In this document: positions 23,624 to 34,500 of the stretch, piece after piece | Numbering within the stretch: position 1 is the stretch's first letter | Layout: the number at the start of each line of letters is the position of its first letter | NCBI RefSeq assembly: GCF_004210375.1 | Contig: NC_134825.1 | Location: 41,906,348-41,970,347, forward strand | DNA from: Tachypleus tridentatus | Lineage: Eukaryota; Arthropoda; Merostomata; Xiphosura; Limulidae | Direction: 5' to 3' | Length of the DNA stretch: 64,000 nucleotides | Notes under the pieces: generated by a model | Databases searched by the model: none | Told to the model about the DNA's origin: nothing | The model's input: the letters and a program-made list of their open reading frames with translations, nothing else | Program-made: the position numbers and the translations under genes

Positions 23624-23715
23624 CTGAGTGAAAGGATTTGGGCGATTCAAACACTAAATCAGCTAAAGCCAAACAAATAAGAAAATAATACAACAAAACT
23701 AAAAATGTAATACCA
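23624..23715 (+). repeat. Direct repeat, copy 1
   Basis: About 90 bp from CTGAGTGAAAGGATTT to AACTAAAAATGTAATACCA, repeated at about 90% identity at 24416-24510 in the same orientation, roughly 790 bp apart. Confidence 0.85.
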
Positions 23716-24415
23716 CCAATTAATTTATTATTAGGTAAAAGTTTTCATGAAATAAGAGCACATTGCTTTGATTTCCTGACTGACAAAGAGTTAAACTGAT
23801 TTTAAGTCTTCAAAGTTAGGGATAGTTGAGATGTCCTGGAAATAAACAGAATAAATGGTGTGTACTTTCTAACCCATTATCTTCTTAGTAAGTTTTCTTC
23901 AGTGTTTCAGGAATTTTCACAGTATATAACACCAGTCTAAATAAACAACATTTGTGTGTTTTATGTATAGTATAACACCAACATTGTTACTTTAAAAATA
24001 GATGCAAGTTCACACAGTACCTGTATTCTTTTTAAAACAGATAATGCAGGTCTAAAGAGTACGTGTCCATTTTCGTAAAAGCAAAGATCAAGACAACATA
24101 TGCATATCTTTATTTTCAAATATGTTTGGAGTGTAAGTATCTTTTATAAACAAAAACAAACAAGAAAGATAGGGGCATATATATACATACTCTTAGACTA
24201 ACAATAGCTAATGAACACAGCCATTTTTGGGCCAGAAATTTCTTTTCTCTAAGACCAAAGGCAGGTATAAAATGTTTTTCTCCACTTCAAGGCCATAGGA
24301 GGGTTCATACACTTCAAAACAAATGCAGGATCTTGTGAGTTTTTCAACACTTAATATTAAACTTTCCATGACAATTTTATCCATCAGTGAAGATATTTCA
24401 TGATTCAAACAACAC

Positions 24416-24510
24416 TGAGTGAGAGGATTTTGAGCTATTCAAACACTAAATCAGGTAAAGCAAAACAAATAAGAAAATAATACAACAAAACTAAAAATGT
24501 TATACTACCA
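24416..24510 (+). repeat. Direct repeat, copy 2
   Basis: CTGAGTGAGAGGATTTTGAG to ACTAAAAATGTTATACTACC, matching 23624-23715. Too short for ordinary LTRs; a segmental duplication or two copies of a short repeat are alternatives. Confidence 0.85.
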
Positions 24511-24574
24511 CTTAATGCATTCTTATTAACTTACCAATTAACAATATTAAATAAAATCATTTCAGGAACCTGTT

Positions 24575-24692
24575 TGTCTGTAATTAACTACAGAGCAACA
24601 CAATGGGCACTCTGTGTTCTGCCCACCATGAGTATCAAAACCCTGATTCTACCATTATAAGTCTACAAATATACTGCTCTACCACTGGGGGT
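24575..24692 (-). mobile_element. tRNA-derived SINE, family B
   Basis: Reverse copy: GAGCAACACAATGGGCACTC, TTCTGCCCACCATGAGTATC and ATACTGCTCTACCACTGGGG. Diverged. Confidence 0.8.
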
Positions 24693-24984
24693 CTGCAGGA
24701 AGCAGAAATTAATCTACAGCTATCAGCAGACTTATGAATACAAACCAGAATCACGAGTAATTCATAATATTCACACAGTCTGAAAATGCTGATGACATTA
24801 TTTTCTCTTTTCTACATGGACAGTTGCTACACATAGCACACTTTGCATTTGCTGTCCACTCAGATCACCCACAAGTGATACCTTTAGAAACTCAGCAAAG
24901 GTTCACTGAACTGGTACTTCTAATGCATATTATAATGGTAAATCTGATCAGAGAAAAAATAGTTTTGATTTATTGGTTTTAGTG

Positions 24985-25108
24985 TGTTTCGAATTAAGCA
25001 CAAAGCTATACAATGGGCTATTTGTAACCTGCCCACCACAGGTATTGAAACCCAATTTCTAGAGGTGTGAGTCTGTAGAGATACACCCCTGTATCATTGG
25101 GTGGGTTA
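24985..25108 (-). mobile_element. tRNA-derived SINE, family B
   Basis: Reverse copy: GTTTCGAATTAAGCACAAAG, CTGCCCACCACAGGTATTGA and GATACACCCCTGTATCATTG. Confidence 0.83.
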
Positions 25109-25223
25109 ATTTATTCAAGACAATGAATAGCAAATAAGACAATGTCTTTTTCACCTAAATATTATATGATACCCAATGGAAAATATGGTTGATATAAAAG
25201 CGCTAATAAGCATAACACCACCA

Positions 25224-25286
25224 GTGGTGCGAAGCTACCATCCTTGGTTTTATGACTGAACGCCTCTAAGTCAGAATCCCGTCTAG
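25224..25286 (+). rRNA. 28S rRNA fragment (pseudogene, 3' region of large-subunit rRNA)
   Basis: GTGGTGCGAAGCTACCATCC, then TTATGACTGAACGCCTCTAA and GTCAGAATCCCGTCTAGA are the conserved 3' region of eukaryotic 28S rRNA (the AACGCCTCTAAGTCAGAATC motif is near-universal). Only about 63 bp remain, directly followed by a 16-A run, so it is a retrocopy and not an rDNA unit. Confidence 0.85.
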
Positions 25287-25364
25287 AAAAAAAAAAAAAA
25301 AAGGATAGAGAGAAGCTCCACGCTAGTCACAAAGCAAGTAAGATGTGCTGATATCTCTGCCAAA

Positions 25365-25916
25365 ATGCTTTTCAAGACAAAAGGATCAACTATGCCAGTT
25401 ATATCGCCAATAATTGTTGATGGTCTACCGTCGCACCTCATGCCACTACAAGTCGCCACGTTCATCGCCCATGCGAAGCCAGGGGCAACCATCAAACCAT
25501 CCTGGACCTGAAGCCTACGCGGGGGCAGAATTCTCATTCAGCCCGCCACTACCTCAAACCAAGTTTATCTATGCTAGCCATGGAACACTGAAATTAAAGT
25601 AAGTTGTTCCCCTACCAAAAGTCCTGTTCGTCTTTACTCAGTATTCCTCAGGGGTGTCAATCCATCCATACAACCAGAAGAAATCAAACTAGCCATAGAA
25701 TCTCAAATCCAGGCCAAGGTATATGCTGTACATCGAATGTTAATGTTTTTCAGAAACACCAATCTACCTACGTATTTCATGAAGATAGTGACAAAGTCGA
25801 AGTACAGTGCTGACTGTATTTTACATGACAGATGTTACTACCATATATTTCACTTTAGAGCCGAACGCCCGCATCACCGACCCTTCAACTCGTGGTCAAA
25901 CAAAGTGCCCAGATAG
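25365..25916 (+). pseudogene. Gag-like ORF1 remnant with pre-C2HC-type region
   Basis: From ATG 25365 one frame runs 183 codons to TAG 25914 with only two internal stops (25509 and 25575). It includes SPVRLYSVFLRGVNPSIQPE, EIKLAIESQIQAKVYAVHRM and LPTYFMKIVTKSKYSADC, then a FHFRAERPHHRP-like end. This is the pattern of the domain preceding CCHC knuckles in Jockey/CR1-type ORF1 proteins, where it precedes the nucleic-acid-binding fingers. The knuckles themselves are missing and a low-complexity Gln/Thr/Asn-rich stretch follows instead. Family assignment rests on pattern memory. Confidence 0.6.
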
Positions 25917-26767
25917 TATAGACAACCAACAGACAACTTCCAACGAGAAACTACGGAAATACCACAGAGTCCAGAACCAGCGAGAAAGAACGTGAAAGCA
26001 GATACAGACAACTCCCACTGGTAACAACACGCCAAGATTTAGCAATCCAAGGAAGAAAAGTGACAGATCATGCCAGACTTCAGTTCCAGTTTCACAGAAT
26101 TCAACTACCAGCCAGACTCAGACCATTAACAAGATAACTATCAACGTGTTAGCTCAAACAGAAAAACAGACTACCATCTCTTAGAAAACACAAACCAAAA
26201 TTACAAGAAACAAAGCATCCCAAACCAGTGAAGAACAATTCCTGAAGAACAGCCAGTTGTTTCACCACCAAGACCACGTTTTTTCTCTATCACCAATGGG
26301 CTGCAGGTGTGAACACAAGTTCAACACGAAGTTCCTACCTGATCTACATAATCGCAGCTAGCAGTTTCCTAGTCATCGAACATCCAGCCACATGTATACC
26401 ACTGCCATAATCCATCAGTTTTTCTTTTTATTCCCAGCTACTTCCGGGCACAGTCTGGGTAAATTTTTCAGTACCCAGGATGTGAAAGTGGGTTTTCTTG
26501 GGGTACTCCCGTTTCCCCCCACAGCCAAAACTCTAGCATTGGATCTGTAGATCCCAGCTAAAGCAATATTCTTGCCTAGTCCTGAAAAGAGCCATTTTAG
26601 TCAGGTATAGTTAATTCTAAATCAACTTGCCAGCCACCAGGGTATTCTGACCATGGGCCTAGGCCTGGCTCACTTCACTTATGCCGCCCTCATTCGGTTC
26701 TCCCTTCTTTCATGATACTCTCACATATTTCACCTCAATAAAGTCAACGTTCGTTTTACACCACCGG

Positions 26768-28396
26768 TTTGTTTTAGAGCTAAAGAAAAACAATAATTCT
26801 CATTATTTTATAGATGAACCATGCAAAGTCTGATGATTTCACTAAGTCCATAAAACAAATTAAAACTGCATTTTTGTGACTTGTACCCCCCGTAATTCAT
26901 TGCAAAACAAAACTTTCCTTACAAATATCACTACTCTCTTCATAACACCAAACGCAAGTATATGAATATAATACAAGAATATTTAAATAAAGTATTTGTA
27001 TATTTTATAAATTAAATTATTGCAAAAACTATATGAACATGTTACACTACAAAAACATCCATAAGAAATCATAAAATATCTAATTATTTTATAGTGTTCA
27101 AGTGTTAGGAACAATTAATGCAAGGACTGTAAAACATTTGAGTTCTTTAGATACAATTGATTTATAAGTGCATCATAGTACATAAAATAATACAGATATT
27201 TAAATATTTTGTCTTAAATAATGTAATACTATATATTATTAGAGTATTAGAAAAATACATACTTTAAATTTAAAGGCACCCTAGCTTTAGGTATTTTTAA
27301 ATGTATTTAGTGACACCTAAAGCATTATTCAATTACTACCAGTCTTAGGAACTAAAGTCGGAAGATTACAAAATTTTTTTTTCTGTCACACATTCATCAT
27401 ATGCAGAACAGACTAGAAATGGAAAACTTGGAAACACTTGCTTCAAATCAGAACTATCACACGAAAATGTACAGTAACGGTATTTCTGGTTACTCAGCTT
27501 TTTTAAAACATTGTAGAAACTATTAAGATTTAAACAAATACTTAAATGTGCACTACAATTTTAGTTTTTATTCCTTTTTTCTTGGTAAACTTTCCAAAGA
27601 TATTTAGAGCAAGAACAGCCTGTTTAGATATTGTAGTCTTATCAGATCATAAATAGCCATCAAGTACATGGAAAGTTCTAGATATCTTAATTGAGTGAAA
27701 GTTCACTATTAATGAGTGGACACTAGAACATTTAACACTTAATACATCACGGACTGTTCCAATTTGTAATATGTGGAATGTGGTAAGTACTTGGGTAGAA
27801 AGCAAAACTGAAAATTAAGACATTATTTGAACTGAAATAATAAATCAAATATACTTTGATGTTTCTACTCAAGTACTTAACATCAGACTACAAAATATTC
27901 TGAATTATTTATGAAGTATAACAATTCATCCACTTTGTATTTGAATGTAGTTACATTTTACTATTATAAAGAAATATGATCAAAAAGCAACTTAACATGT
28001 TTTGCAACATCAGTTAGTATGACCAGGAAGACTTGTATACCTCATACAAACATGTCTTCCGAAACATTACATGAACATGTTTACTCAAAAGACACAACTT
28101 ATGTTTACAGATTCAGTCTGATAAATGATTTTTTTTTGGTTTCTTCACAGTGAAGGAATAAGAAATAATAGAAATTTCAAATAATTTGTGATCATTTCTA
28201 GGTAATATCAGGTTTAACATAATACTTTGAACCACCTCATATTTCACTACTCATGAAGTACATTGTCTAGGCAGAATTTCACACTACATATTATTAATAC
28301 TTAAAAATGTTGTGACACAAGATTACAATTTGCAGTTTGGGAATGTAGCAATGTGAAAGATGGTTACTTAAATATATCAATCTCATAACTGATTCA
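26768..28396 (-). other. TMEM9: Likely 3' UTR and downstream flank of the TMEM9-family gene
   Basis: AT-rich DNA after the stop codon without coding frames or recognisable mobile elements up to the composite unit ending at 26765. Several TTTATT sequences (AATAAA on the minus strand) occur, so the true polyadenylation site cannot be chosen. Confidence 0.4.
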
Positions 28397-28540
28397 TCAG
28401 TTTAGCATGGTATGTTGATCATAAATGTGTCTTCGCTGTTCCTGAACACGACGTTTCCACTTGTCTTGTTGTTGTCCAACTCTGTTCAGCACAGTAGTAG
28501 TAGGAGTGTGAGACTGCAGGTGCATTGTAACTGGCTCATC
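28397..28540 (-). CDS. TMEM9: TMEM9-family exon 5: cytosolic tail and stop
   Basis: After TTTTCTTGCAG the exon reads DEPVTMHLQSHTPTTTVLN then RVGQQQDKWKRRVQEQRR and HIYDQHTMLN, stop TGA. The pattern VLxRVxxxQxxWKxxVQEQRxxxxDxHxML is the conserved C-terminus of the family. A frame extending further upstream to 28630 is intron read-through. Confidence 0.94.
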   Translation of the reverse strand, partial: DEPVTMHLQSHTPTTTVLNRVGQQQDKWKRRVQEQRRHIYDQHTMLN

Positions 28541-31500
28541 CTGCAAGAAAATGAAAACTTCTGATACTTCCCCATATATTCCAGAAGTGCTGTTTATAGT
28601 AGGTTTGGAAAATCCATGTGATTCACACACAATATGATAAATATAATTTGGAATTATTATACTTTTACAAGTTCAGAAATACATGGCCAACTAATTTATA
28701 AACATATATAAAAAGTAGTACAGAAACTTCTTACGTTATTGAGCTGCAAATTAACAATACAATACTAGCTGAAAGAACTAGCTAAGTAAACAAAAATTAT
28801 GTTAAAAATTCATAATTACCTACAACAACTTTTAATCCATAAAACTTTGGTTCAATCTACAATCTATTCCACTAAATATAAACCAAGACTTTATACAAAT
28901 TATACACATTATTTGAAATCTATATGTACATTGTGGACTTATCGTTTATCATAAACCAGTTTTCTGTTATGTTACCATTTCAAAAAAACGTGTGAGCTAG
29001 TGTGCTTACAGGTCCTTAAAATTATGCTGTAAACAAGAAGTTTCAAAAATGAATTGTTATTAATTGAATAAACATGGACAGAGGATTTTCACTGTTGTGA
29101 AAACACAAAATATTAATTTTGCCCTATGTTTAAGGTTTATCATGTTAAATCAATCAAAAATTTAAGAGTGAAAACAGTTTATTGCAATTTATAAACATTA
29201 ATAAAATTAGATAAAATAAATGTAGCTAACTATGTAATAAAATGTATTTACAAAATGAAATATGAAATATTTCTGTACACATCAGTCAAGCAAAAATAAA
29301 CATAAAATTTACAATAAATGAACACAAGTGAAAAGTTTAAGATAACAAAACTGGAAATTCTTCACCAGCCAAGCATGCAAGTCTTACCATTCATAGTTGT
29401 CTGTGGGAGAAAACTTACTTTAATTTAACTAAATTATATGACTGCTAGAAATGTTAGAAAATTTACATAAATATTAAAAAAAAAAAGAGGCTTCAGGTTA
29501 GCAAGTCAGAAAGAGGTGGTATGACCTTTATTAATTATGTTGTATGTAAATGATGCAGTACCATGGGTCTCATGATCAATTCCAAAGGTATACATGGTCT
29601 GTAACCAAACCTTGTTATTTTACATTCATGACAATGATGTTAATGCATCAGAGAAGGTAGGATGTATGTTTATTGAGACTGTTCATGACATTAGAATAAA
29701 GATTTTATATTGGATATTTTAACATGATGATTGTGGGAGTATTTCAATTAAGGTTTTACACAAGTTTCACATGAATTTTAGTCTTATGAAATGAGCATTG
29801 AGGTTTTTGTCAAGAATATTTGCAAAAAAAAAAGAACAAGTGAAATGCAACTTAAAAAAAAAACTTAAATAACTGCCAACTTTTTACAGAGTGTTGAACA
29901 ATGAATTTTCAGAAGTTGGAGTAATTAAAAAAAAGTTACAACAGAGCCAGAAAATCACGTTTACTAACTTTACCAGTCAGTGACTGCAGAGAATAAAGAA
30001 CACTGAACCAACTGGAAGAAACTGTCTGAATACATACTTAAAGAGACTAAGATAAATGCAGATTGAACTTGGAGGAGGAGTTTATTGTTTGTTCAATATA
30101 GATAACAAAATGAAAAATGAAACTAAGTCAGATCTGTTACTTGAACCATATGTTAGATCTGTAAAAATTAAATTCATGAACTCCTGAAACATGTTAAATG
30201 ACAGATAAAGTGATAAGTTTTGGTTGCAAATTTTCTAATTGTCAAAAAGAAGAGTTTACTACATAAGCTGAAACCCATTTAAGTGCAATTAAAGTAATTT
30301 ATAAGACTACTATTATTTGAACTGAAATTGAAGAGTTAACAGGTAATTTTAAAGTTAACATACAGAAAATCCTAGACATAGAGATTTTAAAATCATTAAA
30401 AGAGATAAATTTTGTTACTTGTAAGACTAATAAGGTAGGCTAACAAGTGATACAAAATGTCATTATCATCATAAGAAAACTGAAGCACAGAAATTAAGGT
30501 ATCCATGAAAAACCCTTGTAACAAATCACATGAAATGATAGATGAAATAGGTAAGTACTCTATAAGTGACACCTCAAGTTAAGAAAAAAATAATAATTTT
30601 GTGTTTTTGTCACTGTGAGATTTTAAACCTTGCCAAAGTTACACAAATAGACATTTTTTCATTATGTTAGAAAAACACGTATGTTCAAGAAGTCTTGATA
30701 CAAACCCTATTACCCAAGCACTTTCGAAAGGTGAACCTCTTTTATTAAGGGGCAAACTTGAAGAAAAATACCCACCTTTTGAAAGTGCTTGGGTTACAGG
30801 GTTTTTATCATTTTGTTAAAATAGATTCTTACAGTACCATTATCAAACACAGGAACTTATATTGTTGTCTCAGAAATATTACACATTATACAGAAAAGGG
30901 TTGGCCAAACAGGAGGTCAACAAATGGTTTGACTTTCTTTTGGCTATACTGCAACCTTTTTTATGTTGTATATAAATGATGTAGAAATAAGAACTACATG
31001 AGTAATTCTAAAGGTACAAATGGTTTGTAACTGCCTCTTGTAATTTAAATGTCTTAAGGATGATGTTAATACGTCAAAACTTGTATTGTCTGTTTATGAG
31101 ACACAATGAATAGAGATACTAAACTATGTATGATAAAACACTGATCACAAGTACTTTAATCAAGTACTGCACATTTGTTATTACATTATTTCTGGGCATT
31201 CTATGTAAAATATAGCTGACAAAAGACTGAATCCATTTTGTGTGGCATGGATTAGTTGAATACAGCCACTTTCATAAAATCTTTAGTGGGAAATACCTTG
31301 TTGCAACAGACCTCGTTTGTTTTTTGAATTTTGCACAAAGCTACACAAGGGCTATCTGCAGTAGGCATCACTAATTTAGCAAAGATAGACTAGAAGGAAA
31401 GCACTTAGTCATCATCACCCACTGTCAACTCATGGGCTACTCTTTTACAAATGAATAGTGAGATTGATTGTCACATCATAACATCCCCACAGCTGAAAGG

Positions 31501-34500
31501 GCAAATATGTTTGGTGGGACAGGGATTCGAACCTGTGACTTTCAGTTGAAACAGATGTCAATTTTCATCAAGATACAATGTGGTAACTTGTAAATTACAT
31601 GAGGTTACATGCTTTTACATGCTCCTAGAACAGACATTTAACCGTTAAAATAAATCCACACTTTTCTTCAGTACTTTAACAAATGACATCTACAGTTACA
31701 TGTCTTACAACACAAGACACTCAAAAGCTCATAGTGATCCAAAATTTCTACAGTAATTTTTTAAAAATAAAACTAGTAGTTATCTCAACTACTACACTAT
31801 ATCAAAACGTAATGGGTGATAAATACTTTTTTACAGTGGATGAAAGACATAAAAAAACTACATCTAGATTTTATACAAATGTATCTCAGAATGCAAGTTC
31901 ACATACCACACACACTTCATTGTGATGTTCTTCATAGTGAGCTCTTCGTTTATTAAGGAATGGATCCAGTAACATTAGGAAAATCATGTACACCACAAGC
32001 AGAGATATCACCCAGATGATAAGGATCACTACCACCTACAAAATCACTACCAAGGTTAAACATGTATTTTTAAAACCAATAATATGCAATTAAATTTATT
32101 GTACTTTGGAAGTTTTAAGATAAAAGTAATTCTCTTATTATATACATTTTTTTAGATTATATCATAGTAAACAATTGTGCAATATTTTTCTCACTAAGAG
32201 ACACGAGTTTGCCAATGAGGATTTAATTTTAAACAAATCTGGTGAATACCAAATAGTTGAACTGGTACATGATATCAAATGATGAGAAGCTAGTGTTGTT
32301 GTTTTATGGACTTACATTTTGAAGCGTACATTTTGGTGCCAGTTTTATTAACAATCAAATCCACTGATAATTTTATTTACATTAGCTAGTATTTGATGTA
32401 CATATTTATTATAATGTGTACATAATTGTTACTTTGTGATTATAGAGATGACCACCATATATTTTTATACATGCAAAATGAAAGCAAGTCAATTTACTTG
32501 AAGTATATTAGATTATAAACCTTTTTAAAACAGTGCAACAATTTGCTAGCCTTTTGATCTCATGTTTTACACTCATAACTCAAAGACTTTTAGTATATAA
32601 AGCACCTTTTCACCATTGTTACAATGTTATGTCAAATATTACCCTTAATTTGTCAAAATTAGATAATGGTTATATTTTTGAAATTGAGATTAATCACAAA
32701 TTCCATTCAGTAAATACATGCTTTGTTTATTAAATAAAAATAAATTATAAACATTCTACTTATACTTAAAAAAGAGCCTTCAATAGTGATACATACATAA
32801 TCTAGTATGTTTATAAACTGTATTTTAGAACACATTGCAACTAACATGTCTGACTAAGAATATGTAATGTATGACAAAATCAGACTAGTTACTGTTAAGC
32901 TATAGTAAAGGCATGGCACATTTTGGTTATTCTTGAGGTTATATATCATTAGTTACATTCATACAATCTCACAATGGAAATAATTCATTTGTAATTGAAA
33001 ACAAGATGTAATATATGAAATACCAATGCAAATGAGATGAAACTGCATATTGTACAGTTAGTTAATATCCATGGAAAGCATATGTACACTTCAGTAACAC
33101 TAAATGAACAGACATGTATATACGCGTGTGTGTGTGTGTGTGTGTTGTCAATTTGATGTTGTGAAATTTCATTTTATGAAATAAAATACAGTTAATTTTA
33201 GGTTTGATATACAACTGAAAATTATAATGTATACATAATGTGCACCCTACTGTATTTCAAATGTTAGGACACTGACTTGTTATGTCATTTTATAATCTTT
33301 AATATCTTTTTAGCTTCAAAGGTAAACACAGCTGTGTGTTGTGCTAATTTTATCAGGTTTATATCCATGTCCTCAGTTTGTTACTTTGTGTGATTATTTT
33401 CTACACAATTTACTTATTCAAATATTTTAGTCTTTTGTACTTTTTCTGCTGGTCTTTAAATGACTGAAATGCTACAGTAACATTGCTGCTTTGAAATACA
33501 GGATGTCACTTTTGTTCAATCTTGAAACGTTCTCTAACCCCACATGCTGATAACTCATATAAGGCAAGAGTCGTCATTGTGAATAATGAAATATTGCTTT
33601 CCCACAACCAATCACTTACATACTTGATTATTTATGCCTATTGTTTTGCCTAGAAAAATCTAACTTCCAACACACACTGTCTTTTGATTCATCGAACAGT
33701 TACATGACTCTTAATTTTAAGGCTATAATTATGTCTTGGTGACATTTATAAACTGAAACTTAAAAGAATAATGTGCACATCTTCCAACACTAGCCATTCC
33801 AATAAAACATTATGCATGAGAGTGCCTTGTGAAGTGCTGTGTTACAGAAACAAGTTCTACACTTGATTAAGTTCTTTAATATATACAGTATCATATTCTG
33901 ACACATACTGAAATGTTTCATCATTATATCATAAGATGGATTACATTAGAAATAGTTTTGATTATGTTAGATATGTTGACATAACTCTTTTGGCATTGTC
34001 AATTATAAATGATAATATTTTGGAATTAAATCTTTGGTTTATGTGAGCTTAAACAATTTTTACTTTTAGAAAAGAAAGGTAAAATTTACAAAAACGTCAA
34101 AAAACACCAAAAACTCAAAATTCAAGTACTTTCAGTCACTTTGTCTTTTAATATACAAGTTCTTGTACTTGGCTATACCGAAACATAAACTTTCTATGAT
34201 TTAAGGACTTCTAAAAACTCTGCCCTATATGAAAAATATTTGTAAAGCATATATAAAAGGGTGCAGAAAAAGAAGTTTTCATTGTTCAACATAGATCAGA
34301 AAAAGTCACTCAGACTATTTGGGATCTGTAACAGCAACCAGGAGCAATAGCCTTATCCACAGATCAAAGGACTGACTCAAACAACCATTGTACTGAAGTT
34401 GATATTTCCTATTTGTACTAACAAAGGATAATGAAAAAACATTTAGTTATATCTGAAAACCAACAGTTGTTTTCAAATAGTTGTCTTGTTCCAATTGAAT

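Larger units (their letters stand above)
22561..24574. other. Intergenic DNA with a pair of direct repeats
   Basis: No gene supported. 22690-23230 is less AT-rich and may be an old processed or repeat-derived piece, with no recognisable protein match. Contains the ~90-bp direct repeats listed separately. Confidence 0.45.
25223..26757 (+). mobile_element. Retro-inserted composite unit: 28S rRNA head, poly(A), gag-like ORF1, polyadenylation signal
   Basis: The unit is bracketed by a probable target-site duplication ACACCACC (25215-25222 and 26758-26765). It opens with about 63 bp of the 3' part of 28S rRNA, then a run of 16 A, then about 1.45 kb of non-rRNA sequence with a gag-like reading frame (25365-25913) and a final AATAAA at about 26738. 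No reverse transcriptase is present, so if it is a unit it must have been mobilised by another LINE. Alternatives: an rRNA-derived SINE that happens to lie next to an unrelated retro-copy, or a template-switch chimera formed during reverse transcription. Confidence 0.55.
28541..31915 (-). other. TMEM9: Intron 4 of the TMEM9-family gene
   Basis: AT-rich, GT-AG, with a hairpin element (30697-30809) and a family A SINE (31312-31545). Confidence 0.8.

Noticed and set aside
25224-25286. Part of a functional rDNA unit
   Set aside because: Only about 63 bp of 28S, directly followed by poly(A) and unrelated sequence.
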